This document shows, one piece after another, positions 1 through 9,721 of a stretch of DNA of 60,513 nt. The position numbers and the translations under genes were made by a program. The notes beneath the pieces were generated by a model that worked only from the letters and a program-made list of their open reading frames with translations, did no database searches and was not told the DNA's origin. The first letter of the stretch is position 1; every line of letters begins with the position of its first letter. Source of the DNA: a bacterium (GTDB taxonomy: Bacteria > Eisenbacteria > RBG-16-71-46 > CAIMUX01); contig JAUIHP010000029.1 of the NCBI GenBank assembly GCA_030431975.1, positions 1-60,513 on the forward strand, in the 5' to 3' direction.

Positions 1-350
1 GGATCGTCACCGCCGTCATCACCGCCGTCATCACCGCCGTCGGGATCGTCTCCGCCGTCGTCCCCACCGTCGGGATCATCTCCTCCGTCGTCCCCACCGT
101 CGGGATCGTCACCGCCGTCATCACCGCCGTCGGGATCATCTCCGCCGTCGTCCCCACCGTCGGGATCGTCGCCGCCGTCATCTCCACCGTCGGGATCGTC
201 GCCGCCGTCGTCCCCACCGTCGGGGTCATCTCCGCCGTCGTCCCCACCGTCGGGGTCATCGCCGCCGTCGTCCCCACCGTCGGGATCGTCGCCACCGTCG
301 TCCCCACCGTCAGGATCGTCCCCGCCGTCGTCTCCACCGTCGGGGTCATC
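1..350 (-). repeat. 30-bp tandem repeat encoding DGGDDGGDDP
   Basis: About eleven imperfect copies of a 30-nt unit lie in frame at the 3' side of the secreted protein and continue beyond base 1. On the minus strand the unit reads D-G-G-D-D-G-G-D-D-P. Near the window edge it changes to a longer D-G-G-D run. Variation is mostly at third codon positions, so the protein repeat is more conserved than the DNA. Its role is not known; an acidic, possibly cation-binding linker or stalk is an inference. Confidence 0.9.
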
Positions 351-3300
351 CTCGACGATGTCCGAGGTCACGATGACAACCACGTTGGAAAGCGGTCCCA
401 GTCGGCCTGCGTCGTCTACAGCCCGAACGGAAAGCCCGTAGCTCCGGTTCGGGCTCAGGTTCGTCCATTCGAAACTCTCTGACTCACCCGGATCGTTTGC
501 GCCGGAGACGACGGAGACTTTTGCCGCATTCCAGTCACCCTCGTCTTCGATTGCGCCATCGCCGAGGAGTCCCAGTCGGTATCCACTGACCGCCGCCAGG
601 GTCACGGAGTCTGCCGGCGCCGTCCACGTGACCGCGACAGCGTTGGAGAGGATCTCCGTCGCTTGCAGGTCGAGAATGGCTTTGGGCGGATAGGTTTCGG
701 GATCGACGTCCGTGCGGAACTCACTTCCGGGCACGATCTCTGACCAGTTGCCGGCTTCGTCGACTGCGCGAACTGCGACTCCGTACATCGTGTCCGCGTT
801 CAGTCCTTCGATCGTTCGCTCCATCCACTCACCGGCCGGCGGGAACGGAATCGGGATGGGGTGCTTCTCGGCAGCGACCCAGTCGGTCTGCTCCTCGATC
901 AACGCGTCCTCCAGGACCGCCACCCAATAGGCGGAGGGAAGGCCTTGGTCCAAGTCATCGCCGACGGCGTACCAACCAACCGTCGCAGCGTCCGGTCCCT
1001 TGACGTCGACGGACTCGACGGAAATGGGCGAAGGCGGATAGCTGTCGTGCGGCGGCGGGGGCGGTGGTTCATCACCGGTGGCAAAGGTCACGAGATTACT
1101 CGCGTCGCTTCGGTTCCCCGCGTCGTCCTCGGTGATCACCCAGGCTTGATAGTTCGTACTGGCGAGAAGTGGAGAAAGAACCCGGGACTCGGACTCACCG
1201 CCGGCCGCGGGGTCTTCGTAGACGACGGAATCTGGATCGGCGCCAAGCGGACCGTAATAGAGAATGACGGAGCTGGCCTGTCCAGTCGCGCCGTCGTCAC
1301 CGGCAGCGGTCCAGAAAAGCCTGGCCTCGTTCACTTCGACGTCGGCTGCAGCCAGGTCGTCGACGGTCTCCGGAGGAGTCGTGTCCTCCGGCGGCGGGGG
1401 CGGAGTCTCGGTTTCAAAGACGGCAAGGTTGCTCGGTTCGCTGCGGTTGCCCGCTTCGTCCTCGACCACGACAAATGCTTCGTACGCGGTTGCCTGCTCC
1501 AGTCCGTCGATCGTTCGGGACTCGGTCGAACCGCCCGAAAGCGGATCGTCGAAAACAAGCGAGTCCGGCGCGGCGTCGGGAACTCCGAAGTAGAGGACGA
1601 GACGAGTCGCAGTGCCGGAACTTCCGTCGTCCCCGCTGGCCGTCCAGCTCAGGACTGCACTGTCGAGGCCGATGTCCGTTGCAGCCAGGTCATCGACCGT
1701 CGCCGGCGGTGTCGTGTCCGATGGGGGAGGAGGCGGATCGTCTTCGGCCTCCAAGGTTGTCGCATGGACCGGGTCGCTGATATCCGACCAAAGCGTGTCG
1801 GCGTCCACGGATCGAATCGCGAAGCCGTGTAGGGTTCCCGGGTCGAGGTCGCTCACCCAGAAAGACTCGATGGTGCCCGGACGCTCCGGCTGCGCCGGAC
1901 CCGGAACGATCAGGGCGTCGTCCCAGTCATCCGGAACATGCAGGGAGTCGCCCGCCAGGATCGCGATCTCGTACGCGACGACAGCGTCCTCCTCACCGTC
2001 ATCCGGAGCGGTCCATCGCAGGAGCACCGCGGTCGTGTCGATACCGGCGATGAAGAGGTCGTCCACCGCCTCCGGTGGAATCGGATCGTCCGGCGGCGGA
2101 GGCGGCGGCGGGTCGTCCGGATCGTCATCCGACTCCAGAGTCGTCTCGGTCGGAGAATTCCAACTCGTCGCGATCAGGCCCCCGTCGTCGATGGCGCGGA
2201 CGGCGAAACCGTAGAGTGTCCCCGGCTGCAGTCCGTCGAAGACGAATCGTTCCGTGGTACCGGGAAGTCCGGGTTCCGGCATCGCTGTCGCAGGAAGAAA
2301 GGATCCGTTCCAGTCCGTCTTTGTGACGATGGACCCGCCCGCGAGTGCGCGAATCTCATAGGCTGTCGCGCTTCCGCCGCCTTCGCCGTCGTCTCCGACC
2401 GCGGTCCACTCCAACTCCACACTGACACTGTCGACCCAGACGACCTCGAGATCGTCGATACCTGCCGGCGGTGTGTTGTCGATCTGCGGCGGGGGGCTTC
2501 CGTCCGTGAGTACCGTGAACGGATTGGAAACGGGGCCCATGTTGCCGTACTCATCGATGGCGCGGATGGCCACGGCCTGCACGGTGCCGGAAGCGAGTCC
2601 CGTGATGGTCAGTTCTTCATCCGTTCCGGACGAAGCAGGCGCGGGAATGGCGTCACCGATCGGTTCTGCCTCGCTCCAGTCCGACTCATCGAGGATCGCG
2701 CCGCCGTGGCGGGTTCGAACCGCGTACACCGCGGCCTGGCCGGTATCGCCGTCATCACCGGTGGCGGTCCAGCGAACCGTCGCTTCGTGCTCACCGACGA
2801 GAAGGACGGAAACGTCGTCGATCGCCGCCGGCTCCTCGGAGTCCGGGACGTCCGAACCCGTCAGCGCGGTATCGACGTTCGAGAGCTGCGCACTTTCCCA
2901 CTGGTGAACGTGGTTCTTGATCGCAAAGTGATAGGTGCGGTTCGGCTGCAAGGAGTGGACGAGCACGGTGACATGAGCGCCGGGAGCGGGTGCGAGCGCC
3001 TCCGGCCACACCGTGGCCTCGTCCCAGTTGTCCGCATTGATCGGGGACGTCGAGTAACGAAGTTCCTGCCCCGTCACGTCGGAATCGGTCGGCGCGGTGT
3101 AGGTGACGCGCACGGCCGTTCCACCTGCCGACTCTGCGACCAGATCTTCGACCGGACTCCACCAACTGAACCGGGCCGACTCCGCGAGGATGCCGTGAAC
3201 GAGGGCTTCGTTCGGGTTGACCTCGACCATTCCGTCATCGAAGCGGCGCACGTACACCGAGTCCGGCCCCGACTCGCCGGCAAAGGTCTCGACCCAGTAG

Positions 3301-4478
3301 TCTTCGACAGGGCGCCCGAAGTCCCACTCGTACTCGGGTTGCCACTCCGGAACTTCCTGCGCCGTCGAGGCCATGAAGTAGCCGTTGCCGAGCATGGAGG
3401 TACCCAGGCCGAATCGGCGGCGTCGTTCAAAGTCGGATGGGGCCCAGTTCTTGATCTTGAGTTGGATCCAACTCTGGTCCCAGCCGTCCCGATCGTCCTC
3501 ACCGGTTCGATGCAGGTTGTACTCTGCCCACCGGTATCCCATTTCCCAGTCTTCGGTCCCGCCGTAGTCGTGGAGGTTGTGGAAGAAATCCCACCAGTCC
3601 TGCCAAACCGGGAAGGGAGGGTAGCTGTACCAGCCCTCGATCTTGATTCCGTTGAACTGGGTCTGCCATGGGGGATTGATGCACTGATTCGTGCCGTTGA
3701 TGATCATCGTCATGTCGTCCGGGACGGCGTCGAACAGGGCCGGTCCGAACCACTCGTTGACTTCCTTCATCTTGAGACTGAGCGGGTCCTCGCCGCCGCC
3801 GGAACAACAGCCGCCATAGACCCCCTCCGCGATTCCGTCGCGGTCGGGGTCGGCGTCGGCGAAGAGCTGCCATCCGAAGGAACCGAAACAGTCCGACAGC
3901 ACTTCGAAGTGCATGCCCTGATAGGAACTGCTTCCCGGTCCCCAAGCTTCCCAGTCTTCGTTCCCGTGGACGTATGTAGGGATGGCGACTTCAGCCAGCC
4001 ATTCCGCGTAGGTCATACCGACCGAGGTTCCGTAGGTGCCGACCGGACAGTCTTCGGTCCAGTTTGCAATCCACGAGTTCCAAAGTCCGATCCGCTCACC
4101 GTTCGTGTCGTAGAGAAACCAGTCGTTTTCCAGGGCATAGAGCTGGGTTAGACGGGCCAGACTCCATGTCGTGTCGGCATGCCAAAAGGTCTCGTCTTCG
4201 CTCCAGTCGACGATGAACTGGGGCATCCAGATCCAAAGGAGCTCGATATCGGGATTGCGGCCGCGGATTTCTTCGACGATGGCAGGAGGCTGGTTGAAAC
4301 AGACGAGGTCATAGAAGGCGAGGGAGTCTTTTTGCGCCTCGCTGAAGTTTCCGACGCTGCTCACGATCTGACCGACTCGCGGGTACGAGGGACCGTCGGC
4401 GTGGGCGACGGAAACGCACGCAAGTAGGAGCAGGAGCACCCCGATGCTCCGCTGGAACGGACCCAAGACCCGATTCAT
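1..4478 (-). CDS. Secreted multidomain protein: putative glycoside-hydrolase-like domain plus FN3 repeats (partial, 3' end off window)
   Basis: The frame opens at ATG 4478 and stays open to base 1, about 1,490 residues, with no stop inside the window. Residues 1-26 form a signal peptide (basic start, LLLLLACVSVAHA). The next ~400 residues are rich in Trp and Asp (WIWMPQFIVDWSED, GYRWAEYN) and resemble the bacterial putative glycoside hydrolase (GHL-type) proteins; I see no certain catalytic pair, so this is tentative. About eight fibronectin-III-like repeats follow, recognised by PP..(V/I)DDL..., VxWTAxGDDG and ExxxxxGLxPxTxYxxAVRAxD patterns. Pro-rich linkers separate several of them. The end is an Asp/Gly repeat. 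The architecture suggests an exported, possibly surface-attached carbohydrate-active or adhesive protein. Long open frames on the other strand are shadows of this gene. Confidence 0.8.
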   Translation of the reverse strand, partial: MNRVLGPFQRSIGVLLLLLACVSVAHADGPSYPRVGQIVSSVGNFSEAQKDSLAFYDLVCFNQPPAIVEEIRGRNPDIELLWIWMPQFIVDWSEDETFWHADTTWSLARLTQLYALENDWFLYDTNGERIGLWNSWIANWTEDCPVGTYGTSVGMTYAEWLAEVAIPTYVHGNEDWEAWGPGSSSYQGMHFEVLSDCFGSFGWQLFADADPDRDGIAEGVYGGCCSGGGEDPLSLKMKEVNEWFGPALFDAVPDDMTMIINGTNQCINPPWQTQFNGIKIEGWYSYPPFPVWQDWWDFFHNLHDYGGTEDWEMGYRWAEYNLHRTGEDDRDGWDQSWIQLKIKNWAPSDFERRRRFGLGTSMLGNGYFMASTAQEVPEWQPEYEWDFGRPVEDYWVETFAGESGPDSVYVRRFDDGMVEVNPNEALVHGILAESARFSWWSPVEDLVAESAGGTAVRVTYTAPTDSDVTGQELRYSTSPINADNWDEATVWPEALAPAPGAHVTVLVHSLQPNRTYHFAIKNHVHQWESAQLSNVDTALTGSDVPDSEEPAAIDDVSVLLVGEHEATVRWTATGDDGDTGQAAVYAVRTRHGGAILDESDWSEAEPIGDAIPAPASSGTDEELTITGLASGTVQAVAIRAIDEYGNMGPVSNPFTVLTDGSPPPQIDNTPPAGIDDLEVVWVDSVSVELEWTAVGDDGEGGGSATAYEIRALAGGSIVTKTDWNGSFLPATAMPEPGLPGTTERFVFDGLQPGTLYGFAVRAIDDGGLIATSWNSPTETTLESDDDPDDPPPPPPPDDPIPPEAVDDLFIAGIDTTAVLLRWTAPDDGEEDAVVAYEIAILAGDSLHVPDDWDDALIVPGPAQPERPGTIESFWVSDLDPGTLHGFAIRSVDADTLWSDISDPVHATTLEAEDDPPPPPSDTTPPATVDDLAATDIGLDSAVLSWTASGDDGSSGTATRLVLYFGVPDAAPDSLVFDDPLSGGSTESRTIDGLEQATAYEAFVVVEDEAGNRSEPSNLAVFETETPPPPPEDTTPPETVDDLAAADVEVNEARLFWTAAGDDGATGQASSVILYYGPLGADPDSVVYEDPAAGGESESRVLSPLLASTNYQAWVITEDDAGNRSDASNLVTFATGDEPPPPPPHDSYPPSPISVESVDVKGPDAATVGWYAVGDDLDQGLPSAYWVAVLEDALIEEQTDWVAAEKHPIPIPFPPAGEWMERTIEGLNADTMYGVAVRAVDEAGNWSEIVPGSEFRTDVDPETYPPKAILDLQATEILSNAVAVTWTAPADSVTLAAVSGYRLGLLGDGAIEDEGDWNAAKVSVVSGANDPGESESFEWTNLSPNRSYGLSVRAVDDAGRLGPLSNVVVIVTSDIVEDDPDGGDDGGDDPDGGDDGGDDPDGGDDGGDDPDGGDDGGDDPDGGDDGGDDPDGGDDGGDDPDGGDDGGDDPDGGDDGGDDPDGGDDGGDDPDGGDDGGDDPDGGDDGGDDGGDD

Positions 4479-4773
4479 ACGCGAACGACGCGCAAGGATG
4501 ATGCCACTCACAAGGTTGCTAGGGTGACGGGTTCTGCCCCTGAGCGCGGACCATAGCGCCGCAGGAATTTGGGCGAAAGACGAATCTGTCCGATATGGAC
4601 CGGACTCGTCCTTCGAAGGCCGGAATGGCTGCTTTTCGCTGCAATTCGCCCGGATAGGGAACGCGTTCTGCAACGTAGGTGTTCTCGCTTCAAGCAGATG
4701 AAAGAAGTGGTTTCCAACCCCAATGCGGCCCGGTACAGTCTTCTTTTGGCGGAACCGTGGCAAAGGGAGGTCG

Positions 4774-6069
4774 ATGAGCACGGATCGCCCGCGGGCCAAG
4801 CACTTGGCCGGTTCCAGCACTGCGGCCTGGATGCTCGTGTTTTTCCTCGTTGGACTCTTCGGGAGCTACGTCTACTTCGACTGGAAGAGCGGACGGAGGC
4901 CCGGACCTACCGACCTGCCCGGTAGTGGGCAATCCATCCGCGGAGACGGAGCGGGAGCAACTCCGATTCGGTCGGGAGGGAACGACGGTCTGGTTGCCGA
5001 CGCGATCGGGGCGTCGCAGCAATCCGCCATCGTGACCGCCGCCGAGTCCGCCGCAGCCTCCGTCGTCTCGGTCATCGCGTACGTTCCGACGGGCCAACCG
5101 GCGCCGGTGCGGAGCCGACTGTACGGTAACGCCGTCCGGGATCCCATTTTTGGAAGAGCGGTCGAGCCGAACACGGCCAGCGGATTCATCGTCGATGAGT
5201 CCGGGATCATTCTCACCAACGAACATGTGATCCGGGATGCCGCGCAGCTACAGGTCGTCCTGGATGACGGGCGGCTCCTGACCGCCGAACTGGCCGGATC
5301 GGACGTCGGCTACGACCTCGCTGTGCTCAAGGTCGAGTCGGACGAACCGCTCCCACCGGTGAAGATCGGTGACCCTTCGATCCTCAAGGTGGGGGAATGG
5401 GCCATCGCGATCGGCAATCCCTTCGGTCTTATCTATAACGACACGCAGAACACGGTGACGGTCGGCGTCATCTCGGCTCTCCACCGGGATGTCAACTACG
5501 TGGCGGCGACTCCGGAGGCCAACGCCGTCTACAAGGACATGATCCAGACCGACGCGGCGATCAACCCCGGCAACTCCGGCGGCCCGCTCCTCAACCAGCA
5601 TGGGGAAGTCGTTGGGATCAACACCTTCATTCTGAGTTCCGGCGGCGGCTCGGTCGGTATCGGTTTCGCGATGCCGATTGATACCGCCGTTCGCGTGGCC
5701 CGCGAGATCATCCAGTACGGAGAGGTCCAGGAGATCGTCACCGGCATCCGAGTCGTCGAGATCAACCCGGTTCTCGCCGCCAAGCTTCGGATCCGCGACA
5801 TGCGTGGATTGTTCGTCCATGTCATCGAATCCGGTTCTCCGGGAGAGCGCGCCGGGATTCAGGCCTACGACATCATTCGAAAGATCGAAGATCAGCAGGT
5901 CTCTTCCCGTCACGAGGCGTCCCGAATCCTCTTCGGTACGCAGCCCGGGCAGGTCCTTACGTTCACCGTTGAGCGGGACGGCGAAATCCTGGAGATTCCG
6001 GTCAGAGCGCAACGAAAAGTCAAAGACTCGACGGATGGCAGTCGTGATGCAGAAGGAATCGAACCGTGA
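4774..6069 (+). CDS. htrA: HtrA/Deg-type periplasmic serine protease (S1C family) with one PDZ domain
   Basis: A 431-residue protein with a single N-terminal membrane segment (residues ~14-32, AAWMLVFFLVGLFGSYVYF), so it is probably an inner-membrane-anchored periplasmic protease. The trypsin-like triad is visible as H151 (TNEHVI), D181 (GYDLAVLKV) and S268 (NPGNSGGPL). One PDZ domain follows from about residue 340 (GLFVHVIESGSPGERAGI). I chose ATG 4774 because AAAGGGAGG lies just upstream; an earlier in-frame ATG at 4723 lacks this. Its role is envelope protein quality control. The stop overlaps the GTG of purB by four bases. The 295 bases upstream, between this gene and the divergent secreted protein, show no feature I can name. 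Confidence 0.93.
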   Translation: MSTDRPRAKHLAGSSTAAWMLVFFLVGLFGSYVYFDWKSGRRPGPTDLPGSGQSIRGDGAGATPIRSGGNDGLVADAIGASQQSAIVTAAESAAASVVSVIAYVPTGQPAPVRSRLYGNAVRDPIFGRAVEPNTASGFIVDESGIILTNEHVIRDAAQLQVVLDDGRLLTAELAGSDVGYDLAVLKVESDEPLPPVKIGDPSILKVGEWAIAIGNPFGLIYNDTQNTVTVGVISALHRDVNYVAATPEANAVYKDMIQTDAAINPGNSGGPLLNQHGEVVGINTFILSSGGGSVGIGFAMPIDTAVRVAREIIQYGEVQEIVTGIRVVEINPVLAAKLRIRDMRGLFVHVIESGSPGERAGIQAYDIIRKIEDQQVSSRHEASRILFGTQPGQVLTFTVERDGEILEIPVRAQRKVKDSTDGSRDAEGIEP

Positions 6070-7376
6070 TCCCAAGGTACACCCGCCCCGAACTCCGGTC
6101 ACTCTTCGCCGATGAGAATCGCTTCGGGGTCTGGCTCGAGGTCGAGTTGGCGCACCTGGAAACTTTGGAGAACCATGGCATCGCGCCTGCAGGTTCGACG
6201 GAACGCGCTCGGGCCAAGGCCACGTTTCAGATCGAACGCATCGACGAACTCGAAAGAGAACTGCATCACGACGTCGTCGCCTTTCTGACCAATGTTGGCG
6301 AGTCGTTGGGTGAGGACAAGACGTACCTCCATTACGGCATGACCTCATCGGATTTGGTCGACACGTCTCAGGCGCTACTCGTCCAACGGTCGCGAGGGCC
6401 GATCGAAACGACGTTGAAAGAGATCGGCGCACGACTTCGCGAGTTGGCCGCGGAACATCGGGAAACAGTTTGCGTGGGCCGAACTCATGGAGTTCAGGCG
6501 GAGCCCAGCAGTTTCGGTTGTAAGGCACTGTCTTGGTACTCCGAGATGGGAAGGCAGTATTCCCGCCTCAACACCGCCTTCGACCAGATGCGCTACGGGA
6601 AGATTTCAGGGGCCGTGGGTACTGCGGCTCATCTTCCCCCGGAATTCGAAACCGAAACGTTGAACCGTCTCGGTCTTCAAGCCGAGCCGATCGCGACGCA
6701 GGTCGTCCCGCGTGACCGGCTGGCAGAACTGCTCGGCGCCGTGGCCAATCTCGGCGCCTCCATGGAACGAGTTGCCGTGGAGATCCGACATCTGCAGCGC
6801 AGTGAGGTTCGCGAAGCGGAGGAACCGTTCGCTCGCGGACAGAAGGGTTCTTCGGCCATGCCGCACAAGCGGAACCCGATTCTCTGCGAACGCATCACGG
6901 GATTGGCGCGCGTCTTTCGTGGCAACGCACATGCCGCGCTGGAAAACGTCGCTCTTTGGCATGAGCGGGACATCAGTCACAGCTCGGTCGAGCGCGTCAT
7001 CGTGCCCGACAGTCTGCAGCTGGTCGACTACGTCCTCGACAAACTGAAGTTCGTCCTGTCCGGGCTTCGCGTCTTTCCGGAGAGGATGCGCGCGAACCTG
7101 GAAAGCACCGGAGGACTGGTCTATTCGCAACGAGTCCTTCTTGCGCTGACCGAAGCGACGGGAAGCCGGGAGACGGCCTACCGCATCGTTCAATCACATG
7201 CCATGAAGACATGGGAGGAGGGCGGCACCTTCCTCGAACGATTGAGTGCCGACGAAGAAGTGCGCGGTTTTCTGAGTCCGGAGCAACTGAGGGATCTCTT
7301 TGATCCGCATCACTATCTAAAGAACCTGGATGCCATCTACGAACGCACCCTGGCGGTGCGTTGGGAGGACGCGTGA
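6066..7376 (+). CDS. purB: Adenylosuccinate lyase
   Basis: A 436-residue fumarase/aspartase-superfamily enzyme. It cleaves SAICAR to AICAR and adenylosuccinate to AMP. The superfamily signature GSSAMPHKRNP lies near residue 262. The N-terminus MIPRYTRPELRSLF and the motif YGMTSSDLVDTSQA are typical of short bacterial PurB. The gene starts at GTG 6066 inside the stop of the protease gene (GTGA) and ends with another GTGA overlap into purL, so translational coupling across the three genes is likely. The pairing with purL and purQ supports a purine-synthesis role. Confidence 0.96.
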   Translation: MIPRYTRPELRSLFADENRFGVWLEVELAHLETLENHGIAPAGSTERARAKATFQIERIDELERELHHDVVAFLTNVGESLGEDKTYLHYGMTSSDLVDTSQALLVQRSRGPIETTLKEIGARLRELAAEHRETVCVGRTHGVQAEPSSFGCKALSWYSEMGRQYSRLNTAFDQMRYGKISGAVGTAAHLPPEFETETLNRLGLQAEPIATQVVPRDRLAELLGAVANLGASMERVAVEIRHLQRSEVREAEEPFARGQKGSSAMPHKRNPILCERITGLARVFRGNAHAALENVALWHERDISHSSVERVIVPDSLQLVDYVLDKLKFVLSGLRVFPERMRANLESTGGLVYSQRVLLALTEATGSRETAYRIVQSHAMKTWEEGGTFLERLSADEEVRGFLSPEQLRDLFDPHHYLKNLDAIYERTLAVRWEDA

Positions 7377-9721
7377 TCGTATCCATCGAAGGACGCAGCG
7401 ACGCGGAGATTCGCGAAGAGACGGCGAAGGCCGGTCTCACGCTTTCGCCCGAGGAGTGGAGAGGCCTGGTTTCCCGACTCGGGCGCAACCCGACCCTTCC
7501 CGAAGCGTTCCTGTTGGACGTGTCTCTGAGTGAACACTGCTCCTACAAGAGCAGTCGTCCCCTCTTGAAGAAGTATCTGCCCCCGATGGCGCCACACGTC
7601 ATCCTGGGCCCTGGGGAAGATGCGGGCATTGTGTCGCTGGGCGAGTGGAACGGTGAGGAGTGGGGATTGGTGGTGGCGCACGAAAGCCATAACCATCCTT
7701 CGCAGGTTCTTCCCGTTGAAGGCGCGGCCACCGGCATCGGTGGAATCGTTCGTGACGTCTACTGCATGGGCTGTGATGTCGCCGGAGTTCTGGATCCACT
7801 TCGCTTCGGAGATCCGTACGGAGAAGACGGGCCGCACGTGCAGTCGATTGCCCGTGGCGCCGTGCAGGGTATTGCGGAGTACGGAAACGCGCTCGGCGTC
7901 CCGAACCTGGGCGGCGACGTCTACTTCGACGGCGGCTTCGACGACAACTGCCTGGTCAATGTCGTCGCCTTCGGCGCCATGCGCCGGTCCCGGATCATTC
8001 GCAGTCGGGTCCCGGAAGTCGCTCGCACCGAACCCTACGTCGTCGTTCTCGTCGGCAAACCGAATGACTCGACGGGACTGGGCGGGGCCTCCTTCGCCTC
8101 GCAGATTCTCGATGAAGAGGAAGCGGCAGAGAATCGCGGCGCCGTTCAGGTCCACGACCCGTTTCTCAAACGCGTGCTCGTCGAGGCCACGAAGGATGTA
8201 TGGGCGCTGGCCGAAGCGGAAGGTGTCCCGATCGGATGCAAAGACCTCGGAGCGGGCGGACTCGGCGGTGCTTCCTCCGAATTGGTCCTGGCCGGTGGTT
8301 TCGGATTGGAGATCAACCTCGAAGCGGTCCCGACCGGTGAGGCCGGGATGGAGCCGCACCAAATCCTTTGCGGAGAGACCCAGGAACGGTTCGCCTGGGC
8401 CATTCCCGAGGGCTGGGCCGACAAAGTGTGCCGTATCTTCAACGAAGACTACGAACTCTCGCGGACCTATCCCGGAGCGCGCGCGGCCGTCATCGGCCGG
8501 GTCCTTCCGGAACCGGTCTATCGCTGCGTTTGGAAAGGCGAGACCGTCGTCGACCTTCGCGGAGACCTGCTGGAAGATGCGCCGATCGAAGAACGCCCCA
8601 GGGCGCCGCGCACACAAACCCCGCCGGTGGCCGACCCGGTTGCGCCGCAGGACTGGTCGGACTGGGCCGTCAAAGAAGTCTCGAAGGTAAACCGCGCCAG
8701 CCGCGCACCCATCTTTCGAGGTTACGACCAGGAAGTGCGCGGTCAGGCCTTCCTTCGACCAGGTGAGTCCGATGCCGGAGTTTGTCGTCCCATTCCCGGC
8801 GCCCGCCTCGGGCTGGCCGTGAGCGTCGACGGCAATCCGGACTACGGACGACTCGATCCCTACTGGGGCGGTGCATCGGCCATCCTCGAGTCGGCGCGGA
8901 ACGTCGCAGCCACCGGTGCCCGGCCGATCGCGATCACGGACTGTCTCAACTTCGGCAACCCGGAGGATCCCGTCGCTCTGGGAGAGATGGAACAGTCGCT
9001 TCGGGGAATGTCCGAAGCGTGTGCGGCGCTGGGCGAGGCCTTGCAGATTCCGGGGGCCGAAAAAGGTTCCTATGCGGCCCTTCCTATCGTTTCCGGAAAC
9101 GTTTCTCTCTACAACCAGTCACAACGAGGGCGAGCCATCCCGCCGTCTCCGATCGTCGCCTGCTTTGGCGTTCTGGACGACTATGGCAATGCGAGCACGC
9201 CGCGTCTCGGTACGCCCGGTTCGAAGTTGATTCTGGTCGGGCAGCGTCAGCGGCATTGGGGCCGTCCCACCGACGCGATCGGAGGACGGAGTCCGGATCG
9301 TCCCCTGCAATCGCAGGCCGAGGAAATCGCGCGTGTGCTCGAATGGTCGAATGCGGGCCGGGTCCTCTCGGCCCACGATATCTCCGACGGAGGACTTCTT
9401 CAGGCGCTGTTCGAGATGATCATCGACGAAGACCGGCCGTCGGGGCTGGGTGTTCATCTTCGTCCGGCGGACGATGCGTTGGGTCTTCCTCTGCACGAGT
9501 GGTTGCTCAGTGAAACCCCCGGATTCGTTCTCGAAGTCGATGCGGACCGTGTTTCCGAGTTCCTTTCCGCGAAGGAGACCTTCGTCATCGGAGACGTCAC
9601 CGAGCGGCCCGAGTTCGTCGTCGAAGTTCCTGAGAGAACGGTCGAATTCGACGTTCCCGCCATGCATCAAGCCTGGTCTCAATCGCTGGCCGAGATCTTC
9701 GGAGGAGGAAGCGCACGATGA
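7373..9721 (+). CDS. purL: Phosphoribosylformylglycinamidine synthase subunit PurL (small type)
   Basis: A protein of about 782 residues, the length of the small PurL that works with separate PurQ and PurS subunits. It makes FGAM from FGAR, ATP and glutamine-derived ammonia. Visible motifs are SEHCSYKSSR, GPGEDAGIV and ESHNHPSQVLP with GAATGIGGIVRD, followed by two AIR-synthase-like halves (second half SAHDISDGGLLQAL). There is no C-terminal glutaminase domain. GTG 7373 overlaps the purB stop; TTG 7361 is an alternative start four codons earlier. The stop overlaps the ATG of purQ by four bases. Confidence 0.96.
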   Translation: MIVSIEGRSDAEIREETAKAGLTLSPEEWRGLVSRLGRNPTLPEAFLLDVSLSEHCSYKSSRPLLKKYLPPMAPHVILGPGEDAGIVSLGEWNGEEWGLVVAHESHNHPSQVLPVEGAATGIGGIVRDVYCMGCDVAGVLDPLRFGDPYGEDGPHVQSIARGAVQGIAEYGNALGVPNLGGDVYFDGGFDDNCLVNVVAFGAMRRSRIIRSRVPEVARTEPYVVVLVGKPNDSTGLGGASFASQILDEEEAAENRGAVQVHDPFLKRVLVEATKDVWALAEAEGVPIGCKDLGAGGLGGASSELVLAGGFGLEINLEAVPTGEAGMEPHQILCGETQERFAWAIPEGWADKVCRIFNEDYELSRTYPGARAAVIGRVLPEPVYRCVWKGETVVDLRGDLLEDAPIEERPRAPRTQTPPVADPVAPQDWSDWAVKEVSKVNRASRAPIFRGYDQEVRGQAFLRPGESDAGVCRPIPGARLGLAVSVDGNPDYGRLDPYWGGASAILESARNVAATGARPIAITDCLNFGNPEDPVALGEMEQSLRGMSEACAALGEALQIPGAEKGSYAALPIVSGNVSLYNQSQRGRAIPPSPIVACFGVLDDYGNASTPRLGTPGSKLILVGQRQRHWGRPTDAIGGRSPDRPLQSQAEEIARVLEWSNAGRVLSAHDISDGGLLQALFEMIIDEDRPSGLGVHLRPADDALGLPLHEWLLSETPGFVLEVDADRVSEFLSAKETFVIGDVTERPEFVVEVPERTVEFDVPAMHQAWSQSLAEIFGGGSAR

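Noticed and set aside
1-350. CRISPR array
   Set aside because: The 30-bp units are contiguous without unique spacers, in frame, and code for a repeated peptide.
1938-4151. Long plus-strand open frame of about 737 codons
   Set aside because: It is antisense to the FN3-repeat protein, arises from GC-rich third positions, and shows no domain or signal.
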